NCBI GenBank assembly: GCA_031270515.1
Contig: JAISXM010000041.1
Coordinates: forward strand, 1-22,809
Length of the DNA: 22,809 nt
Reading direction: 5' to 3'
DNA from: Holosporales bacterium
Lineage (GTDB): Bacteria; Pseudomonadota; Alphaproteobacteria; BNTO01
The translations under genes and the position numbers were made by a program. Under the pieces are notes generated by a model. That model did not search any database, was not told the DNA's origin, and saw nothing but the letters and a program-made list of their open reading frames with translations. The number at the start of each line of letters is the position of its first letter. Within the stretch, counting starts at the first letter, position 1. Positions 7,755 through 14,876 of the stretch are shown here, piece by piece.

Positions 7755-8747
7755 ATGAAGCAAATTCTTTTAACCGGGGACCGCCCCAGCGGCAAGTTGC
7801 ACCTTGGACACTACGTTGGGTCTTTGCAGAATCGCGTCAAAATGCAATCGGAATACGACTCGTTCATAATGATTGCGGATGTTCAGGCGCTGACGGACAA
7901 CTTCGAAAACCCCGAGCTCGTGAAGCGGTGCGTGCATGAGGTCGCGTGCGATTACTTGGCTGTCGGAATTGACCCAAATATTGCGACAATATACATTCAG
8001 TCCCAGATCCCAGAGATTGCGGAATTAACAATATTTTTCATGAACTTGGTGACGTTGTCCCGTTTGGAACGGAATCCAACCGTCAAAGCGGAGCTTGCGC
8101 AAAAAGGGATGACGGACTCCATTCCGGTTGGCTTTTTGTGCTACCCGATAAGCCAAGCCGCGGACATTGCTGCGTTTGGGGCGGAAATTATTCCGGTTGG
8201 GGAAGATCAGCTGCCTATGATCGAGCAAACGAACGAGATCGTGCGCCGCTTCAACCGCATTTACAACACGGATATTTTGAAAGAGTGCCAAGCGCACATA
8301 GGGGTAAATGGGCGCCTTCCGGGGATCGATGGACGAAACAAGGCGAGCAAGTCGTTGGGGAACGCGATTTTCTTGTCGGATGAGCCTGCTGTGGTCAAAG
8401 AGAAGGTGATGAGCATGTACACGGACCCATCGCACATTCACGTTAGCGACAAGGGGCGCGTGGAAGGCAATGTGGTTTTCACGTATTTGGATATATTTCA
8501 TGCGGATGAGGAAGAGGTGTTTGACCTCAAATTGAGGTATCAGAATGGCGGGATGGGGGATGTATTGTTGAAGGATATATTGTTCAAGGATTTGAATGCG
8601 CTTCTTGGGCCTATTCGAGAACGGCGGGCTGCGCTGTCTCCTGAGCAGATTCGCGATGTTCTGGCGGATGGCACTCGGCGGGCGAGGGCGAAGGCGGTGG
8701 AGATGATGGAGGCGGTGCGTGATGCTATGAGTATCGACTATAAGTAG
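7755..8747 (+). CDS. trpS: tryptophan--tRNA ligase
   Basis: Class Ic synthetase that charges tRNA-Trp as a homodimer in the cytoplasm. The 330 residues match the family's usual length. TGDRPSGKLHLGHYVGS carries the HIGH equivalent HLGH (16-19), and NKASKSLGN carries the KMSKS equivalent (KASKS 196-200). PVGEDQLPMIEQTNEIVRRF and QAADI are also characteristic of TrpRS. ATG 7755 has TGGAG eight bases upstream. The gene follows the CapD-like frame by 59 bases and is followed two bases after its stop by a solo repeat terminus at 8749. Confidence 0.97.
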   Translation: MKQILLTGDRPSGKLHLGHYVGSLQNRVKMQSEYDSFIMIADVQALTDNFENPELVKRCVHEVACDYLAVGIDPNIATIYIQSQIPEIAELTIFFMNLVTLSRLERNPTVKAELAQKGMTDSIPVGFLCYPISQAADIAAFGAEIIPVGEDQLPMIEQTNEIVRRFNRIYNTDILKECQAHIGVNGRLPGIDGRNKASKSLGNAIFLSDEPAVVKEKVMSMYTDPSHIHVSDKGRVEGNVVFTYLDIFHADEEEVFDLKLRYQNGGMGDVLLKDILFKDLNALLGPIRERRAALSPEQIRDVLADGTRRARAKAVEMMEAVRDAMSIDYK

Positions 8748-8748
8748 G

Positions 8749-8767
8749 ATACCCACGCACAAAAAAA
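8749..8767 (+). repeat. solo left terminus of the inverted-repeat family
   Basis: ATACCCACGCACAAAAAAA immediately after the trpS stop codon matches the terminus TATACCCACGCACAAAAAG of element A (in reverse orientation). No partner arm is found before the next gene, so this is a relic or solo end. Confidence 0.55.
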
Positions 8768-8782
8768 TTATAGCTAAAACAC

Positions 8783-8890
8783 ATGAAGAACCAGCAACAT
8801 ATTGCTTTCTTCACCGTATACGCCGGGTTATTTCTTAAGGAGGCGCATGCACATTTTTATTACCACGACGAAGTAACACTTGACATCTAA
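8783..8890 (+). CDS. possible 35-residue small ORF or gene remnant
   Basis: ATG 8783 opens MKNQQHIAFFTVYAGLFLKE and continues AHAHFYYHDEVTLDI to TAA 8888-8890. The start looks signal-peptide-like. There is no convincing ribosome site. The last codons (HDEVTLDI, stop) recur before the second LRR gene as HDEVMLDV, stop (10520-10546). The changes are spaced as coding drift would predict, so the piece may be the end of a former gene carried along in the tandem duplication. A second start with a strong AAGGAGG lies inside it at 8847 in another frame and gives only nine codons. Confidence 0.2.
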   Translation: MKNQQHIAFFTVYAGLFLKEAHAHFYYHDEVTLDI

Positions 8891-8912
8891 CTGCAAAGTG
8901 TGTAATTATAAC
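8880..8912 (+). promoter_or_regulatory. candidate promoter of the first LRR gene
   Basis: TTGACA at 8880-8885 is followed after 18 bases by AATTAT (8904-8909), overlapping a better -10-like TATAAC (8907-8912) at a long 21-base spacing. The same region before the second LRR gene reads TTGATG and TATAAT. So the -35 is better in copy 1 and the -10 better in copy 2. Confidence 0.3.
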
Positions 8913-8949
8913 AATAGAGAGTAATAATAGACAAGTAGGAGTAAACACT

Positions 8950-10215
8950 ATGAAAAACAAAAAAAAAGAGTTGAATTCTAATATTCTAAGGGCCATTCGT
9001 CAGACATTTCTATTGTCCATATTTGCAAGCGTTGCTGCGAATGCGGGCGAAAATCCCCCACCCGACGACTCGGAGTATACCGTTGCTGCGGATATAAAAC
9101 GACTCGAAGGTCTCGCGTTTCATAGGCGCAGCTTTCCCAGGGGATTCACTTTCGAACCAGGAAGTCATCTAATTAGCATTGGAGATTGTTGTTTTTGCGG
9201 GGCATCCATACCAAGCATTTGTATACCTAAAAGTGTTAAAAGAATAGAGGATCGTGCTTTTTTTTGCTCAAGGGTAGAAGCAGTTGACCTGGAACAATGC
9301 CGAGATGTGAGTTTTGGCAGGCGTGTTTTCATGTACAGCCGTCTTGCAACTGTAAAATTACCAAGCAACATGATATCTGTACCTGAGGGGATGTTTGCAC
9401 GCTGTGGTAATTTGGTATCGATTTCCATACCTGATTCAGTATTAGCTTTACAAATGGGCTGCTTCTACGAGAGCGGGCTACGTGAGATAACGTTACCCCC
9501 GCACCTTGTCTCAATTGGCAGTGAGGCGCTAGAGTGGACTGATATAGAACGTTTGATCATACCGTCCAGCGTCTTACGGATAGATGATGGCGCTTTGATG
9601 ATGAAATCCAATTTCATTCTGATAGGACGCGAGCTGACATTTAAACCCTCAGCTGAAGCACGATGGTTCAATTCTAATATATTGTGGAGATACGCCGTCA
9701 TATACCCCAAAATTAATGGAGCGTTTTTTGTAAGTGAAATTCCCTTGCGCGATTTGATGGATCGTCAAGGTTTCAACGAGTTTGCAGCGCAAATAAATTT
9801 AGGTCAGGACCCGCTAACCCATTCGGTATTAGTCCGTTGGTCAGTGCAGGATGCCCGTTGGTCAAACGATTGCATTCCTGTCTTAGACGATATTCCAGAT
9901 GATCTAAAATCGCAAATGGCGCGAATGGCCCAACTAGGCTATCCTCGATACATATACGTTCCTGGGAATAACGATACTCAATTCCAACGAGACTTGATGA
10001 ACGGAAAATTACAAGTCGTTCAGACAGGTTTCTGTGATCAACAGATAAAGGCTCAAGCTCAACGAGCCCAAACGCGGATTGACGCAGCAGTTCAAGCGCG
10101 AGCAAAAGCAAGATCAGGCACGCTGAGAAGAAGCAGAAGCTCAGGCGCGGTGAACAGAGCGGGAAGCTCAAGCGTGAGCAGCACCATGAGCTCAGACGCG
10201 GTGAGCAAACCATAA
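8950..10215 (+). CDS. secreted leucine-rich-repeat (BspA/LRR_5) protein, copy 1
   Basis: The 421-residue protein has an N-terminal export signal (RAIRQTFLLSIFASVAANA, cleavage near ANA/GEN) after a Lys-rich start. From about residue 50 to 225 there are irregular LRRs of the BspA type: units like ISIPDSVLALQMGCF and ITLPPHLVSIGSEAL with the characteristic I.IP.SV..I...AF pattern. A non-repeat domain (about 235-350) contains LVRWS and YIYVPGNNDTQF. The tail is Ala/Gln helical and then Ser/Arg-rich. BspA-like proteins bind host or cell-surface ligands in other bacteria; the target here is unknown. ATG 8950 has GTAGGAG eight bases upstream. A paralogue follows in tandem at 10606. Confidence 0.85.
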   Translation: MKNKKKELNSNILRAIRQTFLLSIFASVAANAGENPPPDDSEYTVAADIKRLEGLAFHRRSFPRGFTFEPGSHLISIGDCCFCGASIPSICIPKSVKRIEDRAFFCSRVEAVDLEQCRDVSFGRRVFMYSRLATVKLPSNMISVPEGMFARCGNLVSISIPDSVLALQMGCFYESGLREITLPPHLVSIGSEALEWTDIERLIIPSSVLRIDDGALMMKSNFILIGRELTFKPSAEARWFNSNILWRYAVIYPKINGAFFVSEIPLRDLMDRQGFNEFAAQINLGQDPLTHSVLVRWSVQDARWSNDCIPVLDDIPDDLKSQMARMAQLGYPRYIYVPGNNDTQFQRDLMNGKLQVVQTGFCDQQIKAQAQRAQTRIDAAVQARAKARSGTLRRSRSSGAVNRAGSSSVSSTMSSDAVSKP

Positions 10216-10278
10216 GCTAAAACTAGAGCGGAAGGCGCTTAAACTTATTAGACTTCCTTTGAACCCGTCAGAGTTGAG

Positions 10279-10412
10279 TTTTTCGGCAGGAGGCGCGGAG
10301 CCGGGTTCCCATTTGACGAGTCAAATGGGGTCCCGGAGCTGGGTTCCCATTTGACGAGTCAAATGGGGTCCCGCGAGGGTTCCCGCGGGCGCCGAACCGA
10401 CGAACCGAAAAA
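10279..10412. repeat. palindromic composite element after LRR copy 1
   Basis: Outer arms TTTTTCGG (10279-10286) and CCGAAAAA (10405-10412) enclose two near-identical palindromes at 10303-10334 and 10341-10372 (GGGTTCCCAT, core TTGACGAGTCAA, ATGGGGTCCC). A third small one follows at 10378-10391 (GGGTTCCCGCGGGC). TTCGTCGGTTCGG near the right arm resembles TTCGTCGTTTCGG of elements B and C, so the scaffold may be related. It could serve as a transcription terminator for the LRR gene. Confidence 0.7.
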
Positions 10413-10605
10413 TTGATTCTGAAGAGTTACCATCAAATTGCTAACACATTTCGCACCCAATTGTTGTACCATCTACATATACACAAATGGCAAAGGAGGA
10501 TGAAATAATACTTGATTGTCACGATGAAGTAATGCTTGATGTCTAACTACAAAGTATGTAATTATAATGATAGAGAGTAATAATAAACAAGTAGGAGTAA
10601 ATATT

Positions 10606-11835
10606 ATGAAAGCCAACAAAAAAGATCTGAATTCTAATATTCTAAAGGCCATTCGTCAGACATTTCTATTGTCCATATTTGCAAGCGTTGCTGCAAATGC
10701 GGGCGAAAATCCCCCACCCGACGACTCGGAGTATACCGTTGCTGCGAATATCGAACAACTCGAAGATCGCGCGTTTCAGGGGCGCAGCTTCCCCAGGGGA
10801 TTCACTTTCAAACAAGGAAGTCGTCTACGTCGCATTGGAGATGGTTGTTTTTCCAATGCATCCATACCAAGCATTTGTATACCTAAAAGTGTTAAAAGAA
10901 TAGAGGATCGTGCTTTTTTTTGCTCAAGGGTAGAAGCAGTTGACCTGAGCCAATGCCTAGATGTGAATTTTGGGCGGAATGTAGTCCGGTGCTGTGAACT
11001 CCTTACAACTGTAAACTTACCAATCAACATGATCTCTGTACCTGAGTGGATGTTCGCATTATGTACTAAATTGGCATCGATTTCCATACCTGATTCAGTA
11101 TTAGCTTTACAAGAGTCTTGTTTTAGATACAGCAGGCTAAGTAATATAAGCTTACCCTCGCACATTGTCTCAATTGGCAAGAATGCGCTAGGAGATACTA
11201 ATATAAGACATTTGATCATACCGTCCAGCGTCTTACAGATAGAGGACAGCGCTGTGTATGGAATCCCCGAGCTGACATTTGAACCCTCAGCTCAAGCACG
11301 ATGGTTCAACTCTAATATATCGTGGAACTTCTACAAATCCCCCAAAATTAATGAAGCGTTTTTTGTACTTGAAATTCCCTTGAGCGATTTGATAGATTGT
11401 CAAGGTTTCAACGAGTTTGCAGAGCAAATACATTTAGGTCAGGCTTATCCGCTAAACCATTCGGTATTAGTCCGTTGGTCATCGCAGGATGACACATTTC
11501 CCCCTGCCTTAAACGATGTTTCATATGATCTAAAATCGCGAATAGCCCAACTGTACTGGGATACTAGATACATATACGTTCCTGGGAATATCGATACTCA
11601 ATTCCAACAAGACTTGATGAACGGAGAATTACAAGTCGTTCAGACAGGTTTCTGTGATCAACAGATAAAGGCTCAAGCTCAACAAGCCCAAACGCGGATT
11701 GACGCAGCAGTTCAAGCGCGAGCAAAAGCAAGATCAGGCACGATGAGAAGAAGCAGAAGCTCAGGCGCGGTGAACAGAGCGGGAAGCTCAAGCGTGAGCA
11801 GCACCATGAGCTCAGACGCGGTGAGCAAACCATAA
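10606..11835 (+). CDS. secreted leucine-rich-repeat (BspA/LRR_5) protein, copy 2
   Basis: Paralogue of the 8950 gene, 409 residues from ATG 10606. An upstream in-frame ATG at 10567 exists, but GTAGGAG at 10591-10597 and the aligned start of copy 1 favour 10606. The signal peptide (RQTFLLSIFASVAANAGENP) and the last 70 or so residues are nearly the same as copy 1. The LRR surface and the following domain carry many replacements, while framework residues (SICIPKSVKRIEDRAFFCSR, SISIPDSVLALQ) are kept. In-frame indels keep the reading frame intact. Constancy at both ends with divergence in the middle fits paralogous surface proteins under diversification or partial gene conversion (inference). 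Confidence 0.85.
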   Translation: MKANKKDLNSNILKAIRQTFLLSIFASVAANAGENPPPDDSEYTVAANIEQLEDRAFQGRSFPRGFTFKQGSRLRRIGDGCFSNASIPSICIPKSVKRIEDRAFFCSRVEAVDLSQCLDVNFGRNVVRCCELLTTVNLPINMISVPEWMFALCTKLASISIPDSVLALQESCFRYSRLSNISLPSHIVSIGKNALGDTNIRHLIIPSSVLQIEDSAVYGIPELTFEPSAQARWFNSNISWNFYKSPKINEAFFVLEIPLSDLIDCQGFNEFAEQIHLGQAYPLNHSVLVRWSSQDDTFPPALNDVSYDLKSRIAQLYWDTRYIYVPGNIDTQFQQDLMNGELQVVQTGFCDQQIKAQAQQAQTRIDAAVQARAKARSGTMRRSRSSGAVNRAGSSSVSSTMSSDAVSKP

Positions 11836-11898
11836 GCTCAAACTAGAGCGGAAGGCGCTTAAACTTATTAGACTACCTTTGAAACCGTCAGAGTTGAG

Positions 11899-12018
11899 TT
11901 TTTCGGCAGGAGGCGCGGAGCCGGGTTCCCATTTGACGAGTCAAATGGGGTCCCGCGAGGGTTCCCATTCAACTTGTTGAATGGGGCCCCGCGAGCACCG
12001 AACCGACGAACCGAAAAA
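11899..12018. repeat. palindromic composite element after LRR copy 2
   Basis: Same outer arms as 10279-10412 (TTTTTCGG 11899-11906, CCGAAAAA 12011-12018). The first cassette, 11923-11954, has the TTGACGAGTCAA core as in copy 1. The second, 11959-11990, keeps the GGGTTCCCAT and ATGGGG shoulders but has the core TCAACTTGTTGA, like the cassettes in elements A and B. Confidence 0.75.
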
Positions 12019-12109
12019 TTGATTCTGAAGAGTTACCATCAAATTGCTAACACATTTCGCACCCAATTGTTGTACCATCTACATATACACAAATGGCAAA
12101 GGAGTTGGC

Positions 12110-13249
12110 ATGCCTCTTCCTTCTATGAAGCGCGACATCGAACCATGGCAAGACCCAAACGCCGAGCCATACATACAGATTGAGTCCATTAGCAAAAAGT
12201 ATGCATTCATTGAGGCTGTGCGCAATGTGTCGCTGTCTATATACAAAGGCGAGCTGTTTTCGCTTTTGGGAGGGTCAGGCTGTGGCAAGAGTTCTCTGCT
12301 TAGGGTGTTAGCGGGGTTCGAAACGCCTACGTCCGGGCGCGTCATCATTGACGGCGTTGATATAACAGACCTGCCGCCATATGAGCGCCCAGTGAACATG
12401 ATGTTCCAATCGTACGCGCTGTTTCCGCATATGACGGTGTACCAAAACATTGCATATGGGTTAAAGCAAGAGTCTCTGCCTAAAAATGTTATTCACGAAA
12501 AGGTAATGGAGTCGTTGGATTTGATTCAGCTCTCTTCGTATGCAGATCGCAAGCCCGAGGAGTTGTCCGGCGGCCAAAAGCAACGAGTCGCCCTGGCGCG
12601 CAGCCTGGTAAAGCGCCCGAAGCTGCTGCTGTTGGATGAGCCGCTCACCGCGTTGGACAAGCGCCTTCGCGAGCAAACGCAATTTGAACTGGTCAACATC
12701 CAGGAACGCGTCGGGATTACGTTCATATTGGTGACACACGACCAAGAAGAAGCTATGACTATGTCGACTCGCATGGCGATCATGGAGGAAGGGCGCATTC
12801 GTCAAGTTGGATCCCCGCACAATGTATACGAATTCCCAAATTCGCGTTTTGTCGCGGAGTTTATTGGCAGCATGAATATATTTGATGGAGTCGTTATCGA
12901 GGATGAGTTTGACCATGTCCTTATTGACTCCCCGGGCGCGAATTGCCTCATACATGCGACTCATGCTGGGGCGACTCCAGTGGGGTCGAATGTGTCGGTC
13001 GCGATTCGGCCAGAGAAGGTCATGATGTCTCAGACTCCCCCTGCTGGGACTCGCAATTGCACAAAGGGGGTCGTCAAAGAGATCGCGTATTTGGGGGATA
13101 TTTCTGTGTATTATGTGGAACTTCCTTCTGGCGTGCGCGTGCAATCATCGCTGCCGAATTTACTGCGACTGTCAGAGCGCAATGTGACGTGGGATGATGA
13201 GGTGTATTTATTTTGGAGGGCGGAGAATGGCATTCTGTTAATGACATGA
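12110..13249 (+). CDS. potA: spermidine/putrescine ABC transporter ATP-binding protein
   Basis: ATPase of the polyamine importer PotABCD, on the cytoplasmic face of the inner membrane. 379 residues from ATG 12110, which has AAAGGAG (12098-12104) five bases upstream; the frame is open from 12044 but that stretch is leader. Walker A GGSGCGKS (54-61), Q-loop Q100, signature LSGGQ (152-156), Walker B LLLLDEP (172-178) and switch H210 (VTHDQ) are all intact, so the ATPase should be active. A C-terminal TOBE-like regulatory domain (about 290-375, SVAIRPEKVMM) is typical of PotA/UgpC-type importers. potB follows but is separated by a 195-bp repeat element starting two bases after the potA stop. Confidence 0.92.
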   Translation: MPLPSMKRDIEPWQDPNAEPYIQIESISKKYAFIEAVRNVSLSIYKGELFSLLGGSGCGKSSLLRVLAGFETPTSGRVIIDGVDITDLPPYERPVNMMFQSYALFPHMTVYQNIAYGLKQESLPKNVIHEKVMESLDLIQLSSYADRKPEELSGGQKQRVALARSLVKRPKLLLLDEPLTALDKRLREQTQFELVNIQERVGITFILVTHDQEEAMTMSTRMAIMEEGRIRQVGSPHNVYEFPNSRFVAEFIGSMNIFDGVVIEDEFDHVLIDSPGANCLIHATHAGATPVGSNVSVAIRPEKVMMSQTPPAGTRNCTKGVVKEIAYLGDISVYYVELPSGVRVQSSLPNLLRLSERNVTWDDEVYLFWRAENGILLMT

Positions 13250-13250
13250 C

Positions 13251-13445
13251 ATACCCAAACACAAAAAGTTTATCAGTTCGTCGTTTCGGTGCTCATCTTG
13301 AGCAGTACTACAGTACAGCTCTGCGTCGGGTGCCCATTCAACTAGTTGAATGGGGTCCCGGTCGGGTGCCCATTCAACTAGTTGAATGGGGTCCCGGATT
13401 GCGCTCCGAAACTCCTGCTGCTAACTCTTTTTGTGATTGGGTATA
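13251..13445. mobile_element. 195-bp composite inverted-repeat element B (MITE-like)
   Basis: Termini ATACCCAAACACAAAAAG and CTTTTTGTGATTGGGTAT are inverted. Inner arms TTCGTCGTTTCGG and CCGAAACTCCTGCTG continue the pairing, and an apex GAGCAGTAC / GTACAGCTC is intact. Downstream of the apex, at the same place as in element A, are two perfect tandem 36-base palindromic cassettes. The element lies between potA and potB and could block or terminate co-transcription. It carries no gene of its own; an open frame across it is an accident of the palindrome. Confidence 0.8.
13326..13397. repeat. two perfect tandem 36-bp palindromic cassettes
   Basis: Copies at 13326-13361 and 13362-13397 are identical. 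Each reads TCGGGTGCCCAT, then the core TCAACTAGTTGA, then ATGGGGTCCCGG, and folds on itself almost completely. The same cassette occurs once, in the opposite orientation, in element A (6255-6287). Confidence 0.9.
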
Positions 13446-13559
13446 TAGCGAACCATTAGCAAGGCAGGGTATACTGTGCGAATTAGGGATAGTACCATTG
13501 AGTAAAAAGATAAATGCTACGAAAAATATGGATAAGTATTACGTAATGCAGGGGCAAAT

Positions 13560-14498
13560 ATGAAACACCGTTTAAGGCTCAACTCATTAAAAATAACTGC
13601 TCAACGGGTGCAATCAAAAATGCACTTTCAGTCGATGATGGTAAACATCCCGCTCGCCTGGGGGCTGTTGTTCATTTTAGTGCCGTCGCTGTTGATGTTG
13701 AAAATCAGCTTCTCCCACTGTCGCCTTGGGTTGCCGCCGTTTACCTCATTGACACAGCAAATCGACTCGTTTTTTTTCAACATATCAATTTACGTTGGAA
13801 ATTATGTTGCGCTGATTTCTGACTCCTTTTACTTTTCCGTCGTCCTTACGTCATTTCTCCTTGCGGCGGCCTGTACCGTCGCTTGCTTGATAATCGGCTA
13901 CGCCATGGCATACGGGATCAGCCGCGCCCCAAAGCGGCTTCACATAGTACTGGTGTTACTTATTGTGCTGCCGTTTGCGACGTCGTTCTTGGTGCGCGTG
14001 TATGCATGGATGAGCCTGTTGAATACGCATGGCGTGATTAATACACTCTTGCTAAACCTTGGGATAATTAGTGAGCCGTTGCATTTATTAGACAACAATT
14101 ACGCGGTGTGCATAGGGATGGTTTACTGTTATTTGCCGTTTATGATTTTGCCGATTTATGCCGCGCTTGAGAAAATTGACCGCACATATATTGAGGCGTC
14201 ATTTGACCTCGGCGCCAGCAAATGGCAGTCATTTTGGAGCATCACTTTTCCAATATCGACGCCGGGGGTTTTGGCGGGGTGCTCGCTGGTGTTTGTTCCG
14301 TCTTTGGGGGAGTTCGTCATCCCGGAGTTGATGGGAGGCGCAAGAACTATGACGATTGGGCAGACGATATGGTGCGAATTTTTTAATAATCGCGATTGGC
14401 CGTTGGCGTGTGCTATGGCGGTGTTGATGATGTTTTGTTTTGCGTTTTACATTATATTATCGAGGATTTTGCCGAACTTTACGAAAACAGGCGTATAA
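13560..14498 (+). CDS. potB: spermidine/putrescine ABC transporter permease
   Basis: Inner-membrane permease of the polyamine importer, 312 residues with about six membrane segments (near 31-50, 92-120, 127-148, 180-203, 234-255, 281-302). The ABC-permease EAA loop is clear at 202-235 (EKIDRTYIEASFDLGASKWQ), which contacts PotA. FVIPELMGGARTMTIGQTIW is typical of PotB. ATG 13560 follows CAGGGGC at 13549-13555; an internal ATG at 13620 would also give a complete protein. The companion permease potC and binding protein potD are not in the window. The spacing from potA, caused by element B, implies that potB may need its own promoter. Confidence 0.9.
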   Translation: MKHRLRLNSLKITAQRVQSKMHFQSMMVNIPLAWGLLFILVPSLLMLKISFSHCRLGLPPFTSLTQQIDSFFFNISIYVGNYVALISDSFYFSVVLTSFLLAAACTVACLIIGYAMAYGISRAPKRLHIVLVLLIVLPFATSFLVRVYAWMSLLNTHGVINTLLLNLGIISEPLHLLDNNYAVCIGMVYCYLPFMILPIYAALEKIDRTYIEASFDLGASKWQSFWSITFPISTPGVLAGCSLVFVPSLGEFVIPELMGGARTMTIGQTIWCEFFNNRDWPLACAMAVLMMFCFAFYIILSRILPNFTKTGV

Positions 14499-14561
14499 TA
14501 ACAAGTTTAGAACAATTTAAGTTTAATTGCGCACGTTAACGATTTTTTAATCTTTTTGTGA

Positions 14562-14692
14562 TAGAATACCATCCACAACCCCCACCCACCCAGGGGGCGT
14601 GCAGTGGTGAGGTGCCTACCCAACTTTAATTCTGTCACGGCAAAAGTTAACAATGCAACCACTTCTGCCATTTTACTTTGTTAACTTTTTTT
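14562..14692 (+). ncRNA. possible small RNA or leader with terminator
   Basis: In the 378-base gap between potB and the next gene, a -10-like TAGAAT (14562-14567) is followed by a GC-rich hairpin (CCCCC..GGGGG near 14580-14597). The stretch ends in the perfect stem at 14642-14689 plus T-run. The -35 is poor (TTAACG at a 20-base spacing). No known RNA family was recognised: there is no SRP tetraloop region, no RNase P motif and no tRNA arms. It could equally be the 3' end of the potB transcript. Confidence 0.2.
14642..14692 (+). terminator. intrinsic-terminator-like stem
   Basis: AAAAGTTAACAA (14642-14653) is the exact inverse of TTGTTAACTTTT (14678-14689), with a 24-base loop and three further T residues. 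The stem is A/T-rich and the loop long, so termination strength is uncertain. It lies 144 bases after the potB stop. Confidence 0.45.
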
Positions 14693-14807
14693 GTACTGTG
14701 ATTATATAGCATCGTTCCCCGGCGACAAATACTTTGGACGTATTCGCAGTGTCAATCTATGAGAAGGCGGCCATTTCTAAATTGCGTTGACATACTATCA
14801 GGCGGAC

Positions 14808-14836
14808 TTGACTTTTATCGCAAAACAGACGATACT
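14808..14836 (+). promoter_or_regulatory. candidate promoter of the small secreted protein gene
   Basis: TTGACT (14808-14813), a 17-base spacer and GATACT (14831-14836) lie 40 bases before ATG 14877. Another TTGACA just upstream (near 14786) lacks a good -10 at proper spacing. Confidence 0.35.
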
Positions 14837-14876
14837 GGCTACTCGACCCTAACAAAAAGCGAAGGATATAAATATT

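Larger units (their letters stand above)
8864..10498 (+). repeat. tandem segmental duplication, copy 1
   Basis: This block (promoter region, LRR gene, palindromic spacer and a leader ending CAAATGGCAAAGGAG) is repeated at 10520-12104 with an offset of 1656 bases at both the left boundary and the start codon. The right end is the potA leader including its ribosome site. The repeat probably arose when the LRR gene and potA leader were copied as a unit, with the junction at an AAGGAG(G) sequence. Confidence 0.85.
10520..12104 (+). repeat. tandem segmental duplication, copy 2
   Basis: Second copy of the block at 8864-10498. The ends are almost identical, while the middle of the LRR gene and the palindromic cassettes differ. 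The difference in length between copies comes mainly from the palindromic spacer and from small in-frame indels in the gene. Confidence 0.85.

Noticed and set aside
8025..8762. 245-codon open frame on the minus strand
   Set aside because: It is antisense to trpS, which is unambiguous; it is a by-product of codon bias.
12310..12330. GGGTTCGAAAC resembling a tRNA T-arm
   Set aside because: It is inside the potA coding sequence and no acceptor, D or anticodon arms surround it.
13213..13563. Open frame of 116 codons between potA and potB
   Set aside because: It overlaps the potA end and runs through element B; its protein just translates the palindromic cassettes (VPIQLVEWGP twice).
14580..14640. 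GC-rich segment as SRP RNA or 6S RNA
   Set aside because: It lacks the SRP GGAA-tetraloop region and the extended open-bubble fold of 6S; only one short hairpin is visible.
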